A stretch of 41,322 bases of DNA from positions 1-41,322 of the forward strand of contig CAZOPF010000049.1 of the NCBI GenBank assembly GCA_964581605.1. The letters run 5' to 3'. Below are positions 1 to 7,319 of the stretch, piece after piece. Under the pieces are notes generated by a model, which saw nothing but the letters and a program-made list of their open reading frames with translations, was not told where the DNA came from and searched no databases. The stretch comes from CAADGU01 sp964581605. GTDB taxonomy: Bacteria; Chloroflexota; Anaerolineae; Promineifilales; Promineifilaceae. Numbering within the stretch: the first letter of the stretch is position 1; each line of letters starts with the position of its first letter. The translations under genes and the position numbers were made by a program.

Positions 1-108
1 TTAGTGAGCGTCCAGAAATAAGTTCCCTGTTGGAGCGCGGGCATCCTGCCCGCTGTGGACAAGATGTCCGCGCTCCCAATCGGCAAGTAATTTTTAGACG
101 CTCACTTA
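1..108. repeat. MITE/REP-like long imperfect inverted repeat
   Basis: The outer arms TTAGTGAGCGTC (1-12) and GACGCTCACTTA (97-108) pair at 11 of 12 positions. An inner arm 32-45 pairs with 63-76 at 13 of 14 positions around a GC-rich centre with GCGGGCATCCTGCCCGC. The whole 108 bp can fold into one long hairpin. No protein is encoded. It looks like a non-autonomous mobile element or REP-type repeat just upstream of nuoN. The left end coincides with the window edge, so the true element may be longer. Confidence 0.6.
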
Positions 109-210
109 GCGTTGGCTGAGGATGATCTTGGCGCCATAAAATTGTGCCTGTGGCAAACCTGTGTGGTATCATTGTGACGTTTAGAACAAGCACAGAAGGT
201 TGGAAGAGAG

Positions 211-1692
211 ATGGAATTTACCCCTCCCGTAATCAATTTGCTCATTGTGGCCCCTGTCCTCATCGTCATGGCGACCGGATCGCTGGGTATGGTCATTGAC
301 CTGTTCACCCCAGACGGCAAAAAAGGATGGGCCGTCTGGCTGGCGGCCATCGGCCTGCTGCTGGCCCTGGCACAAAACGTGGCCCTGTGGAACGGCAACT
401 ATGCCACCTTCATCCCCCAAAATGGCGTCCCCATGGTCGTCATGGACAACTTTGCCATTTTCCTGAACGTCATCTTCTTGGTCAGTGGCCTTCTAGTCAT
501 TCCCCTTTCGCGCAGCTATTTGCAGCGCACCGGGCTGGAAAACCCGGAGTATTACATGCTGCTGCTTTTTTCCATCAGCGGTATGATGCTCATGGGCATG
601 GCCAATGACCTGATCCTCGTTTTTCTGGCGCTGGAGGTGCTGTCTATCCCGCTCTACATCATGTGTGGCATGTTGTGGCCGCGCCTGGAGTCCGAAGAGT
701 CGGCGATGAAGTATTTCCTGTTGGGGGCGTTTTCCTCCGCCATTTTTGTCTTTGGCATTGCGCTGGTTTATGGGGCGACGATGACGACGGCTATCCCGCT
801 TATTTTTGACCATGTGGCGGCGAATGGGTTGAACGCGCTGATTGTGACCGGGCTGGCTTTTTTGATGGTGGGCGCGGGGTTTAAGGTGGCGGCCGTACCG
901 TTCCATATGTGGACGCCGGATGTGTATGAAGGCGCACCCACGCCGGTGACAGCTTTCATGTCCGTGGGGGCCAAGGTGGCCGGGTTTGCCGCCCTGCTGC
1001 GGGTGCTGGTGCTGGCGTTGCCGCAAGCGAGTGAGGAATGGGTCACGGCCGTTGCCGTCCTCTCCACCCTCACCCTCATCATCGGCAATGTGGTGGCCAT
1101 CCGCCAGGGCAACATCAAACGCATGTTGGCCTACTCCTCCATCGCCCACGCCGGTTACATCCTCATTGCCGTCGCCGCCGCCGCCGATAACCCCTCGGCC
1201 GGCGTTAGCTCCGCCCTCTTTTACATGTTCGCCTACCTCTTCACCAACCTCGGCGCGTTTGGCATGGTCATCGCCCTGGAACGGAACTACGGCGAAGGCA
1301 ACCTGCTGGACGATTTCAAAGGTCTGGCCAAACGCCACCCCTGGCTGTCGCTGGCCATGGCCTATTTCATGCTCTCCCTCACCGGCATCCCGCCGACAGG
1401 CGGCTTTTCCGCCAAATTTTACGTCTTTGGCGCGGCCATTGAAGCGGAACTGTACTGGCTGGTGCTGATTGGCATCATCACCAGCGTCATCTCCGGCTAC
1501 TACTACCTGCGGGTGGTCTACCTGATGTATATGTTTGATGGCGAAGGGCAGCTTATCACCGGCCGCGCCCTGCAATTTGCCGTTTTTGTCATGGCAATTT
1601 CCACCCTGGTCTTAGGTTTGTTCCCCGAAGGCTTGTTTAACCTGACGGCCGAAGCCACCCTGAACGCCGCTCGTTTAATGGCCGGGGGGTAA
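211..1692 (+). CDS. nuoN: NADH-quinone oxidoreductase subunit N (NuoN)
   Basis: This is the membrane-embedded, antiporter-like proton-pumping subunit of respiratory complex I, 493 aa, the usual family length. Hydrophobic segments run through the whole protein (about 14 expected). The family core is clear: the stretch around residues 220-265 carries VPFHMWTPDVYEGAPTPVTA with the conserved Lys just before it, and a second Lys-containing segment (residue about 300, IKRMLAYSSIAHAGY) follows. The start ATG is preceded by GGAAGAGAG. The other nuo genes presumably lie upstream, outside the window, since nuoN is usually last in nuo operons. A hairpin repeat begins at the stop codon. Family assignment is secure. 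Confidence 0.96.
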   Translation: MEFTPPVINLLIVAPVLIVMATGSLGMVIDLFTPDGKKGWAVWLAAIGLLLALAQNVALWNGNYATFIPQNGVPMVVMDNFAIFLNVIFLVSGLLVIPLSRSYLQRTGLENPEYYMLLLFSISGMMLMGMANDLILVFLALEVLSIPLYIMCGMLWPRLESEESAMKYFLLGAFSSAIFVFGIALVYGATMTTAIPLIFDHVAANGLNALIVTGLAFLMVGAGFKVAAVPFHMWTPDVYEGAPTPVTAFMSVGAKVAGFAALLRVLVLALPQASEEWVTAVAVLSTLTLIIGNVVAIRQGNIKRMLAYSSIAHAGYILIAVAAAADNPSAGVSSALFYMFAYLFTNLGAFGMVIALERNYGEGNLLDDFKGLAKRHPWLSLAMAYFMLSLTGIPPTGGFSAKFYVFGAAIEAELYWLVLIGIITSVISGYYYLRVVYLMYMFDGEGQLITGRALQFAVFVMAISTLVLGLFPEGLFNLTAEATLNAARLMAGG

Positions 1693-1762
1693 GCGGTGAA
1701 CGGTAATCGGTTATCGGTAAACCCCTCCCAATTACTGATAACCGATTACCGATTACCATTTT
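1690..1762. repeat. GATTACC-type heptamer hairpin
   Basis: Just after the nuoN stop, GGTAATCGGTTATC (1702-1715) and GATAACCGATTACC (1737-1750) form perfect 14-bp arms around a 21-nt loop. Additional 7-bp units of the same word flank them. It belongs to the same family as the repeats near 3306, 9240, 10178 and 12526. There is no T-tract, so it is not a classical terminator. Confidence 0.8.
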
Positions 1763-1768
1763 CACACG

Positions 1769-2944
1769 ATGGCAGGTCTTCCCCTCAAAGGGCCCCCACC
1801 CACCGAAGAAGCCACCCACGCCATTGCCGCCCTGCCCGACGCCGCCCCACGTAATCTGCAAATCACCCAGACCTACCATGAATTGACCATGGCCCTCACC
1901 CACCTGCTGGGCAGCGAGAATGTGACCTGGTGCGCCTTTGGCACGTGGGCTTCCAAAACGGCCGGGCAGTTTATTCGCGGCGACGAGGCCGACCGGATGG
2001 TGCGCCTGTATGTGCAGCAGAATGAATTTGTGGAGCGCAAATTGTCCAGTTTGCAGCGCATCCTGAGTTGGTTTGAGCCATCGCCCGAACTTAAACATAC
2101 GCTTGTGGCCCAGGCCATAGACAGTGTGCCCGCCGAAATTTCACGCCAGATTGGGGCCGGGAATGTGAAGGTGTTTGCCGAATTGGGGCCGCTCTTTGCC
2201 CGCTTCCTGGCCGATTTTGCGGAAAGCCCTATCTATGATCAGGCGCGGTTGGATGCGTTTCTGGCCCGTTTACGGGCGGGGCCGGCCGAAGACGATGGGC
2301 AAGATTTGCTGATTCAGGCGTTCACCCACTATTACCTGGCGATGTTTGCCCCGAATGCCCAGACGAAAGCGGAACATATTTTGTGCGCCAATTTGCTGGT
2401 GGGTTTCCACGAGCAGCAGCGGCTCCAGCCGCAAATTGTGGCCGGGATGGAAGCGCCGCTGGAAAATGAGTTTGAGAACAATTTTTTGCAGCGGGCCAAT
2501 GAGGTGATTCGCCAGAAAGCGCCACGTGGCATTTCCCGGCCGATCCAACTGCTGTGGCGACGGCGCTTGAAGGGGGTTTCGCGCCACGTGGCCGATGACT
2601 GGCGCGAGATTTCCACCCGCTGGATCATGACGATTGCGCTGCCCACCGAAACGCTGCGTCTGGGTGAAGATGTGCCGCCGCTGCCCAACGGCCGTGCCTT
2701 CCCCGCTGATCTCACCACGTTACAACTGGCGGCGTTAACGGCCGTGCTCGCCACCCTGGACCGCACCCCCAACAGCCCCCACAGCAGCGCCGCCCGCGAC
2801 TGGGGCAATCTGGCCGACCGCATGAACTACATCGCCGACCTGTTCCGCTCCCGCCAACAGGAGGCCAGCCTCTACCAACAACCATTCAGTGATGCCCAGG
2901 TGGAGGAGATTCGGCACGGCCGTATGCCTTCCGGCAAGTTGTAA
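1769..2944 (+). CDS. Conserved-looking protein of unknown function
   Basis: This is a 391-aa soluble protein that I do not recognise. It has no signal peptide or membrane segment. After a Pro-rich start (residues 1-30) it is mostly helical, with a WASKTAGQFIRGDEADR stretch near residue 62 and a basic WRRRLKG segment near residue 260. That region, Trp-Ala-Ser-Lys followed by Ile-Arg-Gly-Asp-Glu, looks conserved enough to be functional. The ATG at 1769 has no clear ribosome-binding site because repeat sequence precedes it; an in-frame ATG at 1889 is an alternative. It follows nuoN by 76 bp of repeat and may or may not be cotranscribed with it. Confidence 0.75.
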   Translation: MAGLPLKGPPPTEEATHAIAALPDAAPRNLQITQTYHELTMALTHLLGSENVTWCAFGTWASKTAGQFIRGDEADRMVRLYVQQNEFVERKLSSLQRILSWFEPSPELKHTLVAQAIDSVPAEISRQIGAGNVKVFAELGPLFARFLADFAESPIYDQARLDAFLARLRAGPAEDDGQDLLIQAFTHYYLAMFAPNAQTKAEHILCANLLVGFHEQQRLQPQIVAGMEAPLENEFENNFLQRANEVIRQKAPRGISRPIQLLWRRRLKGVSRHVADDWREISTRWIMTIALPTETLRLGEDVPPLPNGRAFPADLTTLQLAALTAVLATLDRTPNSPHSSAARDWGNLADRMNYIADLFRSRQQEASLYQQPFSDAQVEEIRHGRMPSGKL

Positions 2945-2946
2945 TG

Positions 2947-2978
2947 GGCAGCCAGGTGTACAGTGTCGCTGCCTGGCT
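2947..2978 (+). terminator. Weak hairpin after the unknown gene
   Basis: AGCCAGG (2950-2956) pairs with CCTGGCT (2972-2978), and GGCAGC with GCTGCC can form an alternative stem. No T-run follows, so termination here is doubtful. Confidence 0.3.
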
Positions 2979-3026
2979 AGATAAAGAAACGCTCTCTTTG
3001 AATTACTGGGGCGTCGAAATCAGGGC

Positions 3027-3054
3027 TTGACATCACGGCTATCGGTTTTATAAT
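3027..3054 (+). promoter_or_regulatory. Consensus housekeeping promoter for the thrS T-box transcript
   Basis: TTGACA at 3027-3032 and TATAAT at 3049-3054 are both perfect sigma70/A hexamers with a 16-bp spacer. The predicted start at about 3061-3064 is followed directly by the T-box leader. Confidence 0.85.
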
Positions 3055-3305
3055 CAGCATCTCACAACTGCACTTTGTAACACGATGATTGGGACGAGTA
3101 GTTAGCTGGTAGATGACAGAGAGTGGACGGCCGTAGGCTGTGAGCCGCCACCATTCCACCCCTAACCAAAACCCCCCAGGAGTGGGTTTTCTGAATGGTA
3201 TGGGCAAACTATGTTGTTTGCCCTCCCCAGGGCAGACCATGTGTCTGCCCTACTTTAACTGAGTAAGAAAACCCGGTTGGCCCCGTTAACGGCCGTCAAT
3301 GAGGG

Positions 3306-3343
3306 TTATCGGTAAAGCGCCGATTACGGATTACCGATTACCG
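3306..3343. repeat. GATTACC-type repeat inside the T-box leader
   Basis: Units of the intergenic word (TTATCGGTAA, then CGATTACGGATTACCGATTACC) form a small inverted repeat that ends about 6 nt before the T-box sequence. It lies in the linker between stem I and the antiterminator. Confidence 0.75.
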
Positions 3344-3363
3344 AATTTGGGTGGAACCGCGAG

Positions 3364-3400
3364 CGCCATCGCCCCAATGTGGGTGGTGGCGTTTTTATTT
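3364..3400 (+). terminator. T-box regulated intrinsic terminator
   Basis: CGCCATCGCCCC (3364-3375) pairs with TGGGTGGTGGCG (3380-3391), with two G-U pairs, and is followed by TTTTTATTT. Its position just after the T-box motif is the standard arrangement in which antiterminator and terminator compete. Confidence 0.85.
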
Positions 3401-3483
3401 GGAGATTGAGAGACCAGGAGACTGAGAGACTAGAGCAAATCTCCCAGTCTCATAATCTCCCAGTCTCAAGAACTGGAGATTGA
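3401..3483. repeat. GAGACTG/GAGATTG-word inverted repeat
   Basis: GAGATTGAGAGACC and GAGACTGAGAGAC units on the left face CTCCCAGTCTC and AATCTCCCAGTCTC units on the right, giving an imperfect hairpin between the T-box terminator and thrS. Its last bases supply the GGAG ribosome-binding site used by thrS. Confidence 0.7.
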
Positions 3484-3485
3484 TT

Positions 3486-5309
3486 ATGTCCGAAACAAAT
3501 ATCCCCTATCCCGAATCGGAACTGTACCGCATCCGCCATTCGGCCGCGCACGTGATGGCCGAAGCGGTGCTGGAACTGTTCCCGGAGGCCAAATTAGCCA
3601 TTGGTCCCCCCATTGAAGATGGTTTTTACTACGACTTTGACCTGGGCCAAGAAAACGGCAAACCGCGCACCTTCTCCGAGGAAAATCTGGCGCAGATCGA
3701 AGAACGGATGAAATCACTGCTCAAGGATAACGCGCCGTTTGAACATTCGGCCATGAGCATCCCTGAAGCGCAAACCTTTTTTGCCGACCAGCCCTACAAG
3801 TTGGAACTGATCGCCGATTTAGCAGCAGGAAAGTTGGACGAAAATGGCGAGGCGACGGCCGTGCCCGCCAGTGAAGTCAGCATCTACAAACAGCGCAACT
3901 TTGTGGATTTGTGTCGCGGGCCACACGTCAAATTCACCAAACAGGTGAAAGCCAACGCCGTTAAACTGCTGCGCACCAGCGGCGCCTACTGGCGCGGGAA
4001 TGAAAACAACCCGCAGTTGCAGCGTATCTACGGCACCGCCTGGCACAACAAAGAAGAGCTGGACGAATACCTGCGCCTGCTGGAAGAAGCCAGAGCACGT
4101 GACCACCGCCGCCTGGGCAAACAGTTAGGGCTGTTCCACATTTCCCAACTGGTCGGCTCCGGCCTGCCGCTGTGGTTACCCAAAGGCGCCGTGCTGCGCG
4201 AGACGCTGGAGGGCTTCCTGCGCCAGGCACAGCTTGAACGCGGCTATCTGCCCGTCATCACGCCCCATATCGGCAAGCTGGATTTATACATTACCAGTGG
4301 GCACTACCCTTACTACAAAGCCAGCCAGTACACGCCCATTGACGTGGACGAGGAAAAGTTCATGCTCAAACCGATGAACTGCCCCCACCACATCGAAATT
4401 TACCGCAGCGAAGCCCGCAGCTACCGCGACCTGCCGCTTCGTCTGGCCGAATTTGGCACGGTCTATCGCTACGAACAGAGCGGCGAATTGACCGGGCTGA
4501 CGCGGGTGCGCGGTTTTACGGTGGATGATTCTCACCTCTTCGTCACGCCTGGCCAGCTGGAAAATGAGTTCATTGGTGTGGTCGAGTTAATCCAGTTTGT
4601 TTTCCAGACGATGGGTTTTGCTGATTTTCGCGCCCGGTTAGGTACCAATGACCCCACCAGCGACAAATACGCCGGGTCGCCAGAGATGTGGGCCAAAGGT
4701 ATTAGCGCCATTCGCCAGGCGGCCGACAAAGTGGGCATGAATTACACCATTGAAGAAGGCGAAGCGGCGTTCTATGGCCCCAAACTGGACTTCATTTTCC
4801 GCGATGTACTGAAGCGGGAATGGCAGTTGGGTACGGTGCAGGTGGATTTCCTGCTGCCGGAGCGGTTTGACCTGGAATATACGGGCGAGGATGGGCAGAA
4901 GCACCGCCCGGTGATGATTCACCGCGCCCCGTTTGGCAGTATGGAACGGTTTGTGGGCATTCTGATTGAGCATTTCAACGGCGCGTTTCCGCTGTGGCTG
5001 GCGCCGGTGCAGATGATGATGGTGCCCATTGCTGACCGTCACAATGAGTATGCCCGCCAGGTTGCCAGCCAACTGCGGGCCGCCGGGATGCGGGTGCAGG
5101 TAGACGACAGCAGCGACCGCATGAACAAAAAAATCCGCAACGCCCAACTGCAAAAAATCCCCTACATGTTGGTGGTGGGCGACAAGGAAATGGAAAACAA
5201 CGCCGTCGCCGTCCGTACCCGTGATGAGGAAGATCGGGGCGCGGTACATGTGTCTGAGTTCATTACGCGCACCATTACCCAGATTGCTGCCAAGACAATG
5301 GAGCTATGA
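3486..5309 (+). CDS. thrS: Threonyl-tRNA synthetase, TGS-less (copy 1)
   Basis: Class II aminoacyl-tRNA synthetase that charges tRNA-Thr in the cytoplasm, 607 aa. The N-terminal TGS domain of the typical 640-aa enzyme is absent and the protein opens directly on the editing domain. Editing residues are present: H18 and H22 (HSAAH) plus C143 and H147 (LCRGPH). The catalytic zinc ligands are C299 (MNCP), H350 (DDSH) and H479 (IHRAPFGS). The anticodon-binding domain covers about residues 510-607. I chose ATG 3486 because GGAG at 3475-3478 is well spaced; an upstream in-frame TTG at 3480 is too close. It is controlled by the T-box leader upstream and followed by a second, divergent thrS. Confidence 0.96.
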   Translation: MSETNIPYPESELYRIRHSAAHVMAEAVLELFPEAKLAIGPPIEDGFYYDFDLGQENGKPRTFSEENLAQIEERMKSLLKDNAPFEHSAMSIPEAQTFFADQPYKLELIADLAAGKLDENGEATAVPASEVSIYKQRNFVDLCRGPHVKFTKQVKANAVKLLRTSGAYWRGNENNPQLQRIYGTAWHNKEELDEYLRLLEEARARDHRRLGKQLGLFHISQLVGSGLPLWLPKGAVLRETLEGFLRQAQLERGYLPVITPHIGKLDLYITSGHYPYYKASQYTPIDVDEEKFMLKPMNCPHHIEIYRSEARSYRDLPLRLAEFGTVYRYEQSGELTGLTRVRGFTVDDSHLFVTPGQLENEFIGVVELIQFVFQTMGFADFRARLGTNDPTSDKYAGSPEMWAKGISAIRQAADKVGMNYTIEEGEAAFYGPKLDFIFRDVLKREWQLGTVQVDFLLPERFDLEYTGEDGQKHRPVMIHRAPFGSMERFVGILIEHFNGAFPLWLAPVQMMMVPIADRHNEYARQVASQLRAAGMRVQVDDSSDRMNKKIRNAQLQKIPYMLVVGDKEMENNAVAVRTRDEEDRGAVHVSEFITRTITQIAAKTMEL

Positions 5310-5315
5310 GCGGCT

Positions 5316-5422
5316 TGAGTGAGTGAGTGAGTGAGTGAGCAGTGAGCAGTGAGCAGTGAGCAGTAAGCAGTAAGCAGTGAGCAGTGAGCAGTGAGCAGTA
5401 AGCAGTGAGCAGTAAGCAGTAA
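5316..5422. repeat. Tandem heptamer array AGTRAGC
   Basis: A short run of GAGT units (5316-5338) leads into 12 contiguous 7-bp units AGTGAGC or AGTAAGC (5334-5417). It lies a few bases after the first thrS stop. It is not CRISPR: there are no spacers and the unit is 7 bp. It looks like the short tandemly repeated heptamers described in cyanobacteria. Confidence 0.9.
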
Positions 5423-5425
5423 CAG

Positions 5426-5451
5426 AGGCCGCTCCCACGAGCGGCCTTTTT
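5426..5451 (+). terminator. Intrinsic terminator of thrS copy 1
   Basis: AGGCCGCT (5426-5433) and AGCGGCCT (5440-5447) form a perfect 8-bp stem with a 6-nt loop, followed by TTTTTATTT. The second thrS therefore probably needs its own promoter or read-through. Confidence 0.85.
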
Positions 5452-5457
5452 ATTTCC

Positions 5458-5484
5458 GTAACGCGAATTGCCAATTCGCGTTAC
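5458..5484. repeat. Perfect 13-bp-arm palindrome upstream of second thrS
   Basis: GTAACGCGAATTG and CAATTCGCGTTAC are perfect complements separated by one base. The palindrome ends 2 bases before the AGGAG-type ribosome-binding site of the second thrS. It could be a REP-like element, an operator, or an RNA hairpin affecting translation. Confidence 0.8.
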
Positions 5485-5496
5485 AAGGAGAACATC

Positions 5497-7296
5497 ATGT
5501 CTGAGTTAAACCAACAACCCTATGAACAGTCTGATCTGTACTGCATCCGGCATACGGCCGCGCACATTCTGGCGCAGGCGGTGTTGGATTTGTACCCGGC
5601 GGCGAAACTGGCCATTGGCCCGCCCATTGACAATGGCTTTTATTACGATTTTGACCTGGGCGTGGATGGCGATGGAAGACATCGCTCGTTCAAACCGGAC
5701 GATCTGCCCCGCCTGGAAAAACGAATGCGCCAGATCATCGCCGGGAAACATCCGCTGCTGTACCGCGAAATCAGTGTGGATGAAGCCCGCCAACTATTCC
5801 ACGACCAACCCTACAAACTGGAACTGATTGACGAAATCGCCCAATCTGGCGAGCCAATCAGCACATACCGGCAAGAGAGCTTTGAGGATTTGTGCCGCGG
5901 CCCGCACCTCGCCCACACGGGCCAAATTGCCCCCGATGCCTTCCAGTTGATGAGCATTGCCGGGGCCTACTGGCGCGGCGACGAAAAACGGCCCATGTTA
6001 CAGCGCATTTATGGCACGGCCTGGCCCAACAAACAGGAGTTGCAGGCGCATTTGCAACTGTTTGCAGAAGCAAAGCAGCGCGACCATCGCAAATTGGGCC
6101 GCGAACTGGAAATCTTCATTCTGGATGACGAGATTGGGCCGGGGCTGCCGCTGTGGTTGCCCAATGGCAACATCCTGCGCGAGGAGTTGGAAAAGCTGGC
6201 GCAGGAGATGGAAGACGCTGCCGGGTATGTGCGTGTCAGTACGCCGCATATTGCCAAAGAGTCGCTCTACCGTCGCAGCGGCCATTTGCCCTATTACGAA
6301 GATGAAATGTACGCTGGCATGGAACGCGAAGGGGCGACGTATTACCTGAAGCCGATGAACTGCCCGTTTCACCACAAAATTTTTGGCAGCAAACCACGCA
6401 GTTACCGCGACCTGCCGCTGCGCCTGGCGGAGTATGGCACGGTGTATCGCTATGAGCAGAGCGGTACGCTGATGGGGCTGCTGCGGGTGCGCGGGCAGAC
6501 GCAAAATGACGCCCACATTTACTGTGCTGAATCGCAGGTAGCGGCCGAATTCAGTGCGGTGCTGGCGCTGTATCGCCATTATTTTGCCCTGTTTGGCATT
6601 GACCGGTATGTGATGCGGTTGAGCAAACATAGCAAAGCCGGGCTGGGTAAGAAGTATGTAGATGACGAGGCGATGTGGCTGAAAATGGAAGATTTAATTC
6701 GCCAGGTCATGATCAGTGAGCGTGTGCCTTTTGTAGAGGCGGATGATGAGGCGGCGTTTTATGGGCCGAAGATTGATGTGCAAATCTGGAGTGCGATTGG
6801 TCGGGAGTTTTCGATTGCCACGAACCAGGTGGATTTTGCCCAGCCGGCGCGGTTTGACCTGACGTTTACGAATGAACAGGGCGTACCGGAAATGCCGTTT
6901 TGTATTCACCGTGCGCCATTGGGCAGCCATGAGCGGTTTATTGGCTTTTTGATTGAGCATTACGCCGGTAGCTTCCCGGTCTGGTTGTCGCCAGAGCAGG
7001 TGCGGGTGATTCCGATTACGGGTGCGCACCAGGCATATGCGGCACAATTGGCGGCGCGGTTGCGGGCGGCGGGCATCCGGGCGCAGGCGATGGTGGGCGG
7101 CGAACGGATGAACGCTAAAGTGCGCCAGGCGCAGCAGATGAAAGTGCCCTACATGCTGATTGTGGGTGACCAGGAGGTGGCGACGGATTCGGTCTCGGTG
7201 CGGGAACGGAGCGGTGTGCAGCAGCAAGGCGTGGCCGTAGCGGCATTTATCCAGCATGTGCAGGGGGTGGTGGACGGCCGTAGTCTGCATGGGTAA
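5497..7296 (+). CDS. Threonyl-tRNA synthetase, TGS-less (copy 2)
   Basis: A second complete class II ThrRS of 599 aa, clearly homologous to the preceding one but divergent along its length. It also lacks a TGS domain. Editing residues H19, H23 (HTAAH), C133 and H137 (LCRGPH) are kept. The zinc-site motifs MNCP, NDAH and CIHRAPLGS are intact, so it should be catalytically competent. AAGGAG precedes ATG 5497. No T-box is visible in the 187 bp upstream, so the two copies are probably regulated differently. Bacillus subtilis thrS/thrZ is a known precedent for two ThrRS genes. One copy could serve stress, antibiotic resistance or an altered tRNA preference. Confidence 0.94.
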   Translation: MSELNQQPYEQSDLYCIRHTAAHILAQAVLDLYPAAKLAIGPPIDNGFYYDFDLGVDGDGRHRSFKPDDLPRLEKRMRQIIAGKHPLLYREISVDEARQLFHDQPYKLELIDEIAQSGEPISTYRQESFEDLCRGPHLAHTGQIAPDAFQLMSIAGAYWRGDEKRPMLQRIYGTAWPNKQELQAHLQLFAEAKQRDHRKLGRELEIFILDDEIGPGLPLWLPNGNILREELEKLAQEMEDAAGYVRVSTPHIAKESLYRRSGHLPYYEDEMYAGMEREGATYYLKPMNCPFHHKIFGSKPRSYRDLPLRLAEYGTVYRYEQSGTLMGLLRVRGQTQNDAHIYCAESQVAAEFSAVLALYRHYFALFGIDRYVMRLSKHSKAGLGKKYVDDEAMWLKMEDLIRQVMISERVPFVEADDEAAFYGPKIDVQIWSAIGREFSIATNQVDFAQPARFDLTFTNEQGVPEMPFCIHRAPLGSHERFIGFLIEHYAGSFPVWLSPEQVRVIPITGAHQAYAAQLAARLRAAGIRAQAMVGGERMNAKVRQAQQMKVPYMLIVGDQEVATDSVSVRERSGVQQQGVAVAAFIQHVQGVVDGRSLHG

Positions 7297-7319
7297 AGCA
7301 TGGCGGCCTGCCACTCTTT

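Larger units (their letters stand above)
3062..3400 (+). promoter_or_regulatory. T-box riboswitch leader of thrS
   Basis: This leader senses uncharged tRNA-Thr and controls transcription into thrS. The diagnostic T-box GGGTGGAACCGCG lies at 3349-3361, directly before an intrinsic terminator. Upstream, the stem I signature is visible: GGGACGAGTAGTTAG (about 3091-3105), CAGAGAGTGG (about 3117-3126) and GGCTGTGAG (about 3136-3144). GTTAG can pair with CTAAC (3162-3166) to close the specifier helix. A Thr codon, ACC at 3158-3160, is the best specifier candidate. Uncharged tRNA should stabilise the antiterminator and allow read-through. The gene just downstream is a threonyl-tRNA synthetase, which agrees. 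The exact specifier register is an inference. Confidence 0.88.

Noticed and set aside
493..1575. Long minus-strand open frame of about 360 codons opposite nuoN
   Set aside because: It lies wholly inside nuoN on the other strand and its product is His/Gln/Gly-rich without any family feature; it is a codon-bias shadow.
5334..5417. Possible CRISPR array
   Set aside because: The units are 7 bp and contiguous without spacers, and there are no cas genes.
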